Source of the DNA: Sinosporangium album
GTDB taxonomy: Bacteria > Actinomycetota > Actinomycetes > Streptosporangiales > Streptosporangiaceae
Length of the DNA: 48,317 bases
Direction of reading: 5' to 3'
NCBI RefSeq assembly: GCF_900100605.1
Contig: NZ_FNCN01000042.1
Span: 1-48,317 of the forward strand
Within the stretch, counting starts at the first letter, position 1, and the number at the start of each line of letters is the position of its first letter. A program made the translations under genes and the position numbers. The notes beneath the pieces were generated by a model. That model did no database searches. It saw only the letters and a list, made by a program, of their open reading frames with translations, and had not been told where the DNA came from. Positions 1 through 7,336 of this stretch are shown here, piece after piece.

Positions 1-549
1 CTCTCACCCGCCCAGGTGGCGGCTGCGTCCGGGAGCGAGGTCGTCACGGTCTACCCGCACCGCTGGGCCGTACCGCAGGACGCCTGGGGACGGCTGTTCG
101 CCTCCGCGAGGCGGGAGATCGGGGTGCTGGTCTACAGCGGCCTGTTCGTCGCCGAAGACCGCAACCTGGTACGGCTGTTCGCCGACAAGGCCGACGCCGG
201 AGTACGCGTCCGGATCCTGCTCGGCGACCCCGACAGCGCCGAAGTCGCCCAGCGCGGCGCGGATGAGGGCGTGGATGAGGCCATGGCGGCGCGGATCAGG
301 GCCGCTCTCGTGCTGTACCGGTCGCTCCGCGCACGTGGGACGGTCGAGATGCGGCTGCATCAGACGATCCTGTACAACTCCATCTACTTCGCCGACGACG
401 AACTCCTGGTCAACACGCATGTGTGGGGACGGCACGCCACCGACGCGCCGGTCATGCACCTGCGCAAGGCACCGGCCGGGGACATGGCCGCGCTCTACCT
501 GGAAAGCTTCGAAAAGGTCTGGGATCGGGCCGTCCCGCTAGACTCCTGA
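1..549 (+). CDS. C-terminal part of a DUF5919 (phospholipase-D-like) protein, probably an HTH regulator; 5' end outside the window
   Basis: The frame is open from the first base, so the gene starts upstream of the window; an internal GTG at 16 is not a convincing start. The visible part reads as a PLD-like sensor fold: a stretch on surface-exposed arrays (VYSGLFVAEDRNLVRLF), then 'RVRILLGDPDSAEV', and a late segment with 'MRLHQTILYNSIYFADDELLVNTHVWG'-like content. This resembles the DUF5919 domain that in actinomycetes is usually fused behind an N-terminal XRE helix-turn-helix. The HTH itself is not visible here, so the regulator role is inference from the family. It is followed after 3 bases by the NUDIX gene on the same strand, suggesting co-transcription. 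Confidence 0.75.
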   Translation, partial: LSPAQVAAASGSEVVTVYPHRWAVPQDAWGRLFASARREIGVLVYSGLFVAEDRNLVRLFADKADAGVRVRILLGDPDSAEVAQRGADEGVDEAMAARIRAALVLYRSLRARGTVEMRLHQTILYNSIYFADDELLVNTHVWGRHATDAPVMHLRKAPAGDMAALYLESFEKVWDRAVPLDS

Positions 550-552
550 CCC

Positions 553-1026
553 ATGGCGCGGCGCATCGACTTCCACGACGACCCGGACGCACCGGCCGCC
601 AACAGCATGGTCCCCTCGGTGAACGTCGTGGTCGTCAACGACGCCGGAGACCTGCTGATGATCCACCGCACTGACAACGACAACTGGGCGGTCCCCGGCG
701 GCGCGATCGATTTGGGCGAGTCGCTGACGGACGCCGCGGTCCGGGAGACCCGCGAGGAGACCGGGATCGACTGCGAGATCACCGGCCTGGTCGGCATCTA
801 CACCGACCCCCGGCACGTGATCTACTACACCAGCGACGGCGAGGCCCGCCAGGAGTTCTCCATCATGCTCACCGCCCGCCCTGTCGGCGGGCAGCCCACG
901 ACGAGTACCGAGTCGCGCGAGGTCCGATGGGTGCCCCGCGACCTGGTCGAGGCGCTGCGGATGGACCGGTCGATGCGGCTGAGGATCGGGCACTACCTAG
1001 CCGGAGGCGGGCCGCACCTCCGATAG
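553..1026 (+). CDS. NUDIX hydrolase
   Basis: 157 aa. A complete NUDIX box lies at residues 50-72 (G50, E56, R64, E65, E68, E69, G71), the signature of Mg-dependent hydrolases of nucleoside diphosphates linked to another group. The preceding VPGG and the strand VVVVNDAGDLLMI match the NUDIX fold, and the length is normal. The substrate cannot be read from sequence. The ATG at 553 lies 3 bases after the stop of the upstream gene, so translation is probably coupled. Its last 30 bases overlap the convergent HD-domain gene. Confidence 0.9.
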   Translation: MARRIDFHDDPDAPAANSMVPSVNVVVVNDAGDLLMIHRTDNDNWAVPGGAIDLGESLTDAAVRETREETGIDCEITGLVGIYTDPRHVIYYTSDGEARQEFSIMLTARPVGGQPTTSTESREVRWVPRDLVEALRMDRSMRLRIGHYLAGGGPHLR

Positions 1027-1617
1027 CTCCCGCTCGATGCTCCGCACCGCCGAGGTGATGCACCCGGTCGCCTCCCGGATCGAACGGCTCACCACATGGT
1101 CTGCCCCGTAGCGGGCGTAGATCTCCGCCAGCCGGCCATCGACGTCGACCGGCTCACCCACGGGGCTGGTCGTCATGTCGCAATAGGTCATCGCCCGCAC
1201 CATGCGCGGAGTGTCCTGCGGGAACTCCGCATGCAGCACATCCAGCAGCCCCCGCTGATCAGCTTCGAACACCGCGCACGAATGGTGCGCGACCAGACTG
1301 CACAATCGCTCATCGGCCCCGCACACATCCCGCAGATACCGCGCCCCGTCAAGCTGATGCGCCCCGGTGTCCACCAGTTCGGGCGCATACCCGATGTCGT
1401 GCAGCCACGCGGCGGCGGTCAGCAGTACGGCATCCGCCCCCAAAAGCGGGGACAGCGTCTCGGCCCGGCCCGCCACCCCACGCGAATGGTCGAAGCGGCG
1501 GGGAAGCGGGCGTTCGAGCAGCTTGCGCGCCAGATCGCGAGCCCATGCGATGTCTCCCATGGCCTTCACGATAGGCGCGAGGTCAACAGGGATCTGGTGT
1601 GGTGGGCGGACTGTCAT
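997..1617 (-). CDS. HD-domain protein (putative metal-dependent phosphohydrolase)
   Basis: 206 aa. Metal-ligand residues of the HD superfamily are all present: H44, the H73-D74 doublet (WLHDIGY), H87, H111-H112 and D147 (TYCDM). HD proteins of this size hydrolyse phosphomonoesters of nucleotides or second messengers, but the substrate here is unknown. The gene starts 35 bases inside the end of the GntR gene on the same strand, so the two probably form an operon. A decayed copy of its C-terminal part lies at about 9206-9312. Confidence 0.85.
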   Translation of the reverse strand: MTVRPPHQIPVDLAPIVKAMGDIAWARDLARKLLERPLPRRFDHSRGVAGRAETLSPLLGADAVLLTAAAWLHDIGYAPELVDTGAHQLDGARYLRDVCGADERLCSLVAHHSCAVFEADQRGLLDVLHAEFPQDTPRMVRAMTYCDMTTSPVGEPVDVDGRLAEIYARYGADHVVSRSIREATGCITSAVRSIERELSEVRPASG

Positions 1618-2011
1618 GGGTCGTTTCTCGTTGCCCGGTGTAGACGACCCTGCGGCCGATGCCCTTCACGCAGGTGATGCGGCCCTGCTCCTGCAGGAGC
1701 CGCAGTGCCTTGCGCATGGTGGCCCGGCTGCACTGATACACCTGGGCGAGTTCCAGTTCAGTGGGAAGGAGCGAGCCAAGGGCGTACCGGCCGGCGGCGA
1801 TCCGCCGGGACAGGTCCTCGGCGATCTCCTGGTAGCGGTGGAGCAGGCCCGGCCCCCGGTCGTCGAGGCGGCGCACCATCCAGCCCTTCGAATGGACTGC
1901 GACCACGATCTCAAGATCGGCCATCGTCTTCAGCGCCCGCCGCACCGTGCAGCGCGACCTCCCGAACCGGGCGATCAGCACCGTCTCGGAGGGCAGGTAG
2001 GAGCCCGGCAC
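1583..2011 (-). CDS. GntR-type regulator with two winged-helix domains, N-terminus probably lost
   Basis: Two GntR-like winged helices follow each other: 'SYLPSETVLIARFGRSRCTVRRAL' type sequence, then 'LLPTELELAQVYQCSRATMRKAL', each ending in a wing. The first domain lacks its usual first helix (about 25 residues). The frame stays open up to 2224, but the upstream residues do not look like any GntR N-terminus, so I give the GTG at 2011 as a conservative start without a good ribosome site. The missing part faces the lower-GC cassette, so the gene may have been truncated when that cassette or its relic arrived. It could alternatively be an intact short gene with an unusual start. It overlaps the HD gene and probably regulates it. 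Confidence 0.6.
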   Translation of the reverse strand: MPGSYLPSETVLIARFGRSRCTVRRALKTMADLEIVVAVHSKGWMVRRLDDRGPGLLHRYQEIAEDLSRRIAAGRYALGSLLPTELELAQVYQCSRATMRKALRLLQEQGRITCVKGIGRRVVYTGQRETTHDSPPTTPDPC

Positions 2012-2174
2012 TCCCGGAGGACACCATGGCCAAGCACGTCCCCCATGCACTTGAAGCTGGGGAACGGGGTTGAGTTCCTGATGGCCGGTGCCTACGCCTG
2101 GAACATCTCCCACCGCGACTTCCTGATGCACCCCAAGCCATCTTCCGCTACCGGGGAAACAAAACCAATCAATA

Positions 2175-2208
2175 CGAGAGACCCGGATACCTTCATTCGG
2201 GTCTCTCG
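2175..2208 (-). terminator. Rho-independent terminator of the ImmA cassette
   Basis: Perfect 11-bp stem (2175-2185 with 2198-2208) and a 12-nt loop. On the minus strand it is followed by a T-rich run (plus-strand 2160-2174 is A-rich). It lies 13 bases after the stop of the XRE-ImmA gene at 2221. Confidence 0.85.
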
Positions 2209-2220
2209 CGAGGAGGGTGA

Positions 2221-3384
2221 TCAAACAATCCTGAGAACTGGCCGAGTGTCGTCGATTCCCAGAAGTTGTCGAACGCGATTGGGCTTCCAGGCCAACTCGG
2301 CGGCTAGGCGATTGACAGTAAGATCAGCATGTTTTTCTGCTAGTTCAAATGCCTTCCATATTATGGTGGGCTGTTCGCCAGGATAGCCGTTTACCGGTTC
2401 TGGTGAAAATCCGGGAAGATGCTTCAGGGTATTCAGTCGCTGATAGGCGCGACTTATGGTTGCGTCAGAGACTAGACCGAACTCTCTATAGCGATAGATC
2501 AATGAATGAACTGAGACGCCCCAAGTCCTCTGCAAGGCAACTAGCTGGGAGAAATCAATTCGTGGAGATAGGAGGGGGTGAAGGCTTGTGCGAGGAGTCA
2601 GAAACTCGGCGGCGAACATATCTGCCTCCCGCTCCTGTTGAGCCTCGCCTGTAGCGACAGCATGAAGTACTAGATGACCCAATTCGTGGGCTGCGCTGAA
2701 CCTGTGGCGATAAACATCATCGCTCCGGTTCGGTGTAAGCACAGCCAGGGGTCTCGGTAGGCCGCTACTTGAGAATGCATCCGTTTTGGTAGCCGTTTCA
2801 TCAGGGCCTGGTGTCACTACAACTATTCCGTGTGCCTCTATTTGTCGAACTAGATGTCTAACTGGGCCCTCGCCTAGATTCCAGTACTCGCGCAGTTGCC
2901 TCGCAGCCTCTACGGGGTCTCGCGATAGCTCTATTCCCGGATGTATCTCCCCGCCCGCGAAGCCGGGTAGATTCACCGGAGGGAGCTGCACTCTTTTCTC
3001 AAGCGCGTATGTTAATTCCCAAACCTGCTCAGCGAAGCTCAACGCCTTATTTCGTTGTGTTCCGGATGTTGAGCGAAGGGTGCGGAAGTGGGCCATCGAA
3101 GAATCTAGCTTTCCGTGTGGCCGTCCAGCTAGAAAGAATGTGATTGGCACATCGAGCACTTCCGCCAATCGGGGAATGAGGTCAGGGCGCGGGCGGGTGC
3201 TTCCGGTTTCGTACTGGCCTACTGCGGCGGGTGATACGCCAATCCCCGCCGCAATATCTTTTTTTGTCATCCCTGCGAGATATCGTGCCTGAGTCAGGCG
3301 GGCAGGATCAAATCCTTCCCAGACCGCCTTGGGAGTGATAGGACCCTGAGGGACTCCGGGAAGGGAGAGTTGATTATCCTTCAT
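2221..3384 (-). CDS. XRE helix-turn-helix protein with ImmA/IrrE metallopeptidase domain
   Basis: 387 aa from the ATG at 3384; the frame is open further upstream, but that part lies inside the preceding gene. An XRE helix-turn-helix spans about residues 28-80 (MTKKDIAAGIGVSPAAVGQYETG). An ImmA/IrrE peptidase domain follows, with zinc motif HELGH at 233-237 and the downstream EREAD at 251-255. Family knowledge: such proteins cleave a partner repressor or antitoxin and so derepress a mobile element, toxin or stress regulon; the target here is unknown. The start overlaps the end of the upstream 270-aa gene by 11 bases, so the two are translationally coupled. Base composition is clearly lower in GC than the surroundings, which points to horizontal arrival. 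Confidence 0.88.
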   Translation of the reverse strand: MKDNQLSLPGVPQGPITPKAVWEGFDPARLTQARYLAGMTKKDIAAGIGVSPAAVGQYETGSTRPRPDLIPRLAEVLDVPITFFLAGRPHGKLDSSMAHFRTLRSTSGTQRNKALSFAEQVWELTYALEKRVQLPPVNLPGFAGGEIHPGIELSRDPVEAARQLREYWNLGEGPVRHLVRQIEAHGIVVVTPGPDETATKTDAFSSSGLPRPLAVLTPNRSDDVYRHRFSAAHELGHLVLHAVATGEAQQEREADMFAAEFLTPRTSLHPLLSPRIDFSQLVALQRTWGVSVHSLIYRYREFGLVSDATISRAYQRLNTLKHLPGFSPEPVNGYPGEQPTIIWKAFELAEKHADLTVNRLAAELAWKPNRVRQLLGIDDTRPVLRIV

Positions 3385-4186
3385 TGTTTTCGGTGGTATC
3401 TGCTTCTGCGGATTCTCGTTCGGTGATTGGCGGAACATTCCGCTTCCGGTCAGCCTCTGGCCTAAGCCTAATTTCGGCCTCGGGCAAGTCTCCGGTGTCG
3501 AAGTTGGCGCTCTGATTAGAGGCGTCAGTTGACTTGGCCTTACCTGCTGGGAGAAGTGACGCGGGTTCGCCAACCCATTCGAGTTCGCCGCTATCGGTGA
3601 GTAAGGCAGCCTGTCCCCACCAAGCTTGTTGAACTCCTGAAAGGTTCATGACATAGGGGATTAGGACAAGCTGAGGGGTAGGTGCTAGCCTTGCTAAGGC
3701 TTCTCGCACTTCAATTTTCTCGTTGTCCTCCATTCCATCGAGGGTGGGAGCTTCCCAGGAGGAGGCAGGCGAGAAGGTGAAAAGCTCTTTCACGATATGC
3801 GTCACCTTCTTGGGCCACCTGGCGCCGGGTTTTGCTCGTTCCTTAGTGTCATCCCTGTAGGGAAAAAGCAGCACGTTGTGGACAACGACGAGCTTGTACC
3901 AGACGCGCAGACGTTCCACGATATGCGTGTTCGGGATCTCCAGAGCGTTTACGTGCTTGACCAGCTGATCGAACTGATTGGTCATTCGAGCGCCAGCGGC
4001 AGCGAACTGGAGGGTAGATTCCGCCTGCGCGTGAGTGTTAAGCATCGCGTTCTCGGTGGCGAGCAGGCTCATGATGACAGCCTCGGCAATCCGGTCGGCG
4101 TCTTCCTCGCCGAACAGGCTGACAGCCCATGGGGGTGCGACCTTCTCCATCTTGACCCTGCTCTCTCTGGCTAGACTTCCGAACAA
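3374..4186 (-). CDS. Uncharacterised protein coupled to the XRE-ImmA gene
   Basis: 270 aa; an internal ATG at 4150 (MEKVAPPW) is an alternative start. No family is recognised. It has no signal peptide or membrane segment. The middle is mostly helical (residues about 25-110), and the last 60 residues are polar, rich in Glu, Asp and Ser, and probably disordered (ending TERESAEADTTENNEG). It is first in a two-gene unit with the ImmA-type peptidase and shares its lower GC. Its role is therefore probably linked: substrate, antitoxin-like partner or effector. That is inference from position only. Confidence 0.75.
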   Translation of the reverse strand: MFGSLARESRVKMEKVAPPWAVSLFGEEDADRIAEAVIMSLLATENAMLNTHAQAESTLQFAAAGARMTNQFDQLVKHVNALEIPNTHIVERLRVWYKLVVVHNVLLFPYRDDTKERAKPGARWPKKVTHIVKELFTFSPASSWEAPTLDGMEDNEKIEVREALARLAPTPQLVLIPYVMNLSGVQQAWWGQAALLTDSGELEWVGEPASLLPAGKAKSTDASNQSANFDTGDLPEAEIRLRPEADRKRNVPPITERESAEADTTENNEG

Positions 4187-4462
4187 TCTATAACTCTATC
4201 ACTCAGGCTTCAGTTGATCTAGTAAAAATTGCACTGGGGCTATCGAGTTGCGGAGCGCAGCATCACCTTGGTCTGTCGAACTCCACTGATGCCCTCCAGG
4301 TGTCACCAGTCAACCCCCATAGCTCCCATGACGCTGAAGTGCTCAGAGCTTGATCGTGCTACGCGTGCTGAGATCCACGCCCTTGGTGAGCTGAGCCATA
4401 TGTTTTCGCTGATCAACGGCGATAATGGGTGTGGTGAGGCTGCCGTTACGGATCAGACGGTT
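4187..4462. other. Intergenic spacer, no gene seen
   Basis: About 275 bases of moderate GC. Short open frames exist on the plus strand, but they have no ribosome site or codon bias. The promoter of the minus-strand ImmA cassette should lie at the left side, near 4190-4230, where the sequence is AT-richer; no clear -35/-10 pair was assigned. Confidence 0.4.
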
Positions 4463-4490
4463 TGGGGTCCGAGTCCTCTCGGCCGCGCCA
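4463..4490 (+). other. tRNA 3'-end-like sequence, candidate attachment-site remnant
   Basis: The segment has a T-arm-like stem and a loop of the form TCCGAGT, a 7-nt acceptor-like strand, one discriminator base and a final CCA. The 5' part of a tRNA is absent: no sequence upstream pairs with the acceptor strand. Integrative elements of actinomycetes commonly insert into tRNA 3' ends and duplicate them. The recombinase fragment about 100 bases to the right supports reading this as an att remnant. One pair of the T-stem is mismatched, so the call is tentative. Confidence 0.45.
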
Positions 4491-4502
4491 CATCAGAAGG
4501 CC

Positions 4503-4528
4503 CGTGAACAGGCGAAACGCTGTTCACG
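4503..4528. terminator. Small perfect hairpin downstream of the integrase remnant
   Basis: 9-bp perfect stem (4503-4511 with 4520-4528) and an 8-nt loop. It lies between the tRNA-like sequence and the stop of the integrase fragment at 4594. It may be the terminator of the former integrase gene or part of the attachment region. Confidence 0.4.
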
Positions 4529-4593
4529 AGCCCTCGTGTTTGGCGGCTGGATCGCGTGATCTTGCCGCCGGCCCTGCTGACAGGGCGGCTCGG

Positions 4594-4809
4594 CTAGTCG
4601 CCGATCGTTTTCGCGAAGACATTCGCCGCTGAGGCTTCGGCTGCCCGCACCACGCAGGCGTAGACTCGGAGCGTGATCGCGGGATCGGCGTGGCCGAGGC
4701 GGCCACGACCACGTGCACGGGGACGGGGCTCTGGGGAGGAGACGGCCTCGATGCGTAGCGCAGCCAGTGCCGCAGCAGCCTTACGTAGGGTTCGGGGCAA
4801 CTTGATCAT
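4594..4809 (-). pseudogene. Tyrosine recombinase (integrase) remnant
   Basis: The end of this 71-codon frame reads LGHADPAITLRVYACVVR followed by a short helical tail ending KTIGD. This is the characteristic C-terminus of actinomycete tyrosine recombinases, which includes the LGH motif and the catalytic tyrosine (VYAC). The first half (LPRTLRKAAAALAAL) may be a piece from upstream of the catalytic core. The region with the catalytic arginines is missing, so the enzyme is dead. Position next to a tRNA-3'-end-like sequence fits an integrative element relic. Confidence 0.6.
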
Positions 4810-5557
4810 TGACGTGACGCACCAGTCGTTCGAGGCACATGGCTACGTCCTCCCAGTGCCGATCCAGCCATGTGCCGGCACCTTCAGCGGCTCGGTGGCG
4901 CACGTTCTTCCGTAGGTCCTTGAGGCCCATGAGCAGGTCGGTGGGTCTCGTGGCATGGTCGCGTGAGTCACCGAAGAGACCAGCGTCTTCTGCGGCAGCG
5001 ATGAGTTGGGCGAAGCTCAGCCTCTTCGCGCGCTTATTCACCAACTCCTCTAGGACCAACTCGCAGGCTGTGTGGAGTTCTTCGAGAAGCACTTCAGGCG
5101 CAATCTCCTCGAAATTCCAGGCAACGATCAGGTTTTCTGTGATGGAAAGCCTGGCGTGGAGACGCGGCACGGACGGGCATTCGTAATCGTATGGCGGGTA
5201 GTAGTAACTAGTCCTAGTAACCCCCCTTAGGGGGATAGGGCCACCTTGCTCCACGTGTCGGCCCCGCAGCATCAGGTCAGCGAAGCCCCGACCTATGCGA
5301 GCACGCTGTTCTGGGGAAAGCCCCTCAACCATGCATCCTTCGGCAACGAGGGGAAGATCGCGCTCAAGCCGGTAGCCGAGAAGGTCTATCCTGCGTGAGT
5401 TGCCGTCGATGGTCAGGACACAGTGACCGCGCTCGGCGTGACGCCATCGCCACGTGACATGGAGCTTGCGGGCCCTAGCCCGTCCGGCAGCCAGGCAGAC
5501 GCGGACGACCGCTTCCTGCACTTCCGTATATGTGAACTTGAAGTCGAAGCCAGCCAT
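4781..5557 (-). CDS. Uncharacterised 258-aa protein
   Basis: No family recognised. The N-terminal half is beta-rich and basic (LHVTWRWRHAERGHCVLTIDG) and carries an aromatic Tyr/Pro patch (SYYYPPYDYECP) around residues 118-129. The C-terminal half is helical with a repeated Glu/Leu pattern (VLLEELHTACELVLEELV). No signal peptide or membrane helix. It follows a shared relic zone and its 3' end overlaps the integrase remnant by about 29 bases. It may be a cargo gene of the former mobile element. The ATG at 5557 is the only good start. Confidence 0.6.
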   Translation of the reverse strand: MAGFDFKFTYTEVQEAVVRVCLAAGRARARKLHVTWRWRHAERGHCVLTIDGNSRRIDLLGYRLERDLPLVAEGCMVEGLSPEQRARIGRGFADLMLRGRHVEQGGPIPLRGVTRTSYYYPPYDYECPSVPRLHARLSITENLIVAWNFEEIAPEVLLEELHTACELVLEELVNKRAKRLSFAQLIAAAEDAGLFGDSRDHATRPTDLLMGLKDLRKNVRHRAAEGAGTWLDRHWEDVAMCLERLVRHVNDQVAPNPT

Positions 5558-5990
5558 ACTGCACGTTCTAGCCGATCAGCATGGCCGGAGTGGAATGGCC
5601 GTGCGATAAGGAGGGCGATGAGGTCCTCGTGTGCGTGCACTGCCTGCACCGGATCCGTATCGCCCGCGGCAGCATGATCCCGGCTCCTGCGCCGCCGAGG
5701 GAGTCTGCCGCCCGGCACCAGTCAACCGTTCTTGCACGGGAAGATCGAACCTTTGTTGTCGGCAGAACCGTCATCGCATACGGAAGGTAGCTTCATGCCT
5801 TCAATCCGTGATGGCCGAGTCGGCGTGTAGCTGGTCTGCTGCAAGACAAGATCGCTAAACCGCCTTGCATGGCATGTTACGGGGCAGTTGATAGCTCTTG
5901 CTCTACGGATCTTGCCAACGCTTCGCTAACAACAGTGCCGCTCGTTCACGGCGAGGTTCAAGGCCGAGGCCATCGACGTCTACGCCCTCT
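5558..5990. other. Debris region; possible 69-codon frame
   Basis: Between the 258-aa gene and the HAD fragment no convincing complete gene is seen. A plus-strand frame from 5581 to 5790 encodes 69 residues with a CVHCLHRI motif and acceptable codon use in its first half. It lacks a ribosome site and a recognisable family, so I do not call it as a gene. Confidence 0.3.
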
Positions 5991-6161
5991 CAGGAGCCCC
6001 GCAAGCCCGACATCGGATTGTTCGAGATCGCCGCCAAGCGGTGCGGCATGCCTCTCGCCGACGGGGGATGGAGGGGCGGTGACCATCCGGTTGCCGACAT
6101 CGACGGAGGTGGACAGGCGGCTGGCTTCCGTACGGCAGCGCCGTACAGCAACGAAAGGTGA
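5991..6161 (+). pseudogene. HAD-superfamily hydrolase, C-terminal fragment
   Basis: The frame reads RKPDIGLFEIAAKRCG, then a stretch ending GGDHPVADIDGGGQAAGFRT. This matches motif III and motif IV of HAD phosphatases (K in RKPD; the GD..xxD acidic pair, usually GDNPVADIxG). Motifs I and II are missing and no start precedes, so this is the C-terminal third of a lost gene. The frame ends with TGA at 6159. Confidence 0.6.
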
Positions 6162-6181
6162 TCGACGCATCTGTCTGCAGG

Positions 6182-6910
6182 TTACCGAGGCCGGTAGCCT
6201 TTCTTTTTACGGCTGGCTGGCGCGGCCCGGCGACGGGAGCCATTCTGTGCGGGTTTTTTTGCCTGCCGCTGTGCTGGTTTCTCCGCAGGGGAGGTGGGGG
6301 TACGGCCCCGCGAGCTGTTCACGGTCCGGCCGCGGACGATGCCGATGAAATCTTCCACCAGGTCAGTGGTCGCGTCGGTGGGCCAGGTCAGCGCAACCTG
6401 AGACTGCGGCGCGTCCGGCACCGGCCGGTAAGTGAGATCTTTGCGGTGGTGGAGGCGTGCCAGTGACAGCGGAACTAGGAGAATTCCAGCGTCGGCCGCT
6501 ACCAGCTCGACCGCAGCCGCTGTTGTGGCGGGGTGGGTGAAGGCGGGCAGCCCGGGCCGGACCGTCCACTCGATGGTGTCGTCCAGAGGATGGAACACCT
6601 CGTCGTCGATGAGGTCGGCGATGGCCACTTCGTCGGCGGCGGCTATCGCGTGGTCCTTAGGCACCACGACCACTGTGGTCTCCACGTAGAGAGGAATCAC
6701 GCTGAGTCCGTCCCGGTCGACCGGGAGCCTGGCGAAGCCGGCGTCGGCGCCGCCGTTACGCAGCAATCCCACTACCTCGGCGGCGGGGACCGCGACCAGG
6801 GTAATCGGCACGTCGGGCATTCTCTCGGTCCAGATGTTGACCCATTTCGCGGGTGTCACCCCGGGCACGTACGCCAGCCGAAACGTCCTGCCGGTCTCTC
6901 CATCAGTCAC
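6182..6910 (-). CDS. LysR-type substrate-binding-domain protein without a DNA-binding domain
   Basis: 242 aa, GTG start at 6910. The protein is only the LysR effector domain (LAYVPGVTPAKW at the start, then two alpha/beta subdomains including VVVVPKDH and GILLVPLSLARLHHRKDLTYRPV). The usual N-terminal winged helix is absent. The last ~45 residues are a Lys/Arg/Pro/Ala tail (KKPAQ, SRKKKGYRPR) that could bind nucleic acid. This HTH-less form recurs in actinomycetes divergent from a DUF5997 gene, which is the arrangement here. It probably senses a ligand and acts with that partner; this is inference. Confidence 0.85.
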   Translation of the reverse strand: MTDGETGRTFRLAYVPGVTPAKWVNIWTERMPDVPITLVAVPAAEVVGLLRNGGADAGFARLPVDRDGLSVIPLYVETTVVVVPKDHAIAAADEVAIADLIDDEVFHPLDDTIEWTVRPGLPAFTHPATTAAAVELVAADAGILLVPLSLARLHHRKDLTYRPVPDAPQSQVALTWPTDATTDLVEDFIGIVRGRTVNSSRGRTPTSPAEKPAQRQAKKPAQNGSRRRAAPASRKKKGYRPR

Positions 6911-6952
6911 TTCCTCAGGGTACCGATGTCATAGGAACCTGTTCCGGCTGAC

Positions 6953-6965
6953 TACTCTTGAGCCA
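6953..6965 (+). promoter_or_regulatory. Candidate leaderless promoter of the DUF5997 gene
   Basis: A -10 hexamer of TANNNT form (TACTCT, 6953-6958) ends six bases before the ATG at 6965. Transcription would then start at or next to the start codon. There is no Shine-Dalgarno sequence before the ATG, which agrees with leaderless translation. Confidence 0.5.
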
Positions 6966-7336
6966 TGACCTCGCCCAAGCCAAAGACCATCCAGACAATG
7001 AAGCCCGCGACCGCGGCCAAGAAGCTGGGTGTCCTCCTCTCGGCCACTCCCGCCGAGTTCCAGGCGGGGGTCGTGTCCAGGGACGAGCTGAACGAGCTGC
7101 AGTCGACGCCACCCACCTGGCTCGTTGACCTGCGCCGCAACGGCCCGCACCCTAAGCAGGTCATCGCTGCGAAGCTCAGGGTCTCCATTGCCGGCCTGAT
7201 CAGAGGTGGGATCACCGGTCCGCTCACCACCGCTGAGATCGATGCACTGAAAGCGGAGAACCCGGCGTGGCTGGAGCGCGAGCGGTCCCTCCAGACTGAG
7301 GTCCGCAAAGAAGCACTCCGCCTCAAGCAAGGCTAG
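6965..7336 (+). CDS. DUF5997 family protein
   Basis: 123 aa, basic, without signal or membrane segments. The sequence (MKPATAAKKLGVLLSATPAEFQ, then 'LVDLRRNGPHPKQVIAAKLRVSIAGLIRGG') matches the actinobacterial DUF5997 family over its whole length. The middle looks like a helix-turn-helix (PKQVIAAKLRVSIAGLIRGG). It is divergent from the LysR-domain gene with 54 bases between, the usual family arrangement. A small DNA-binding partner to an HTH-less LysR effector domain is an attractive but unproven reading. Confidence 0.85.
   Translation: MTSPKPKTIQTMKPATAAKKLGVLLSATPAEFQAGVVSRDELNELQSTPPTWLVDLRRNGPHPKQVIAAKLRVSIAGLIRGGITGPLTTAEIDALKAENPAWLERERSLQTEVRKEALRLKQG

Noticed and set aside
4416-4490. 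Complete tRNA gene
   Set aside because: Only the 3' end looks like tRNA; no upstream strand pairs with the acceptor end and no anticodon arm can be drawn.
5581-5790. 69-codon frame with CVHCLHRI
   Set aside because: No ribosome site, no family match; kept only as a note in the debris region.
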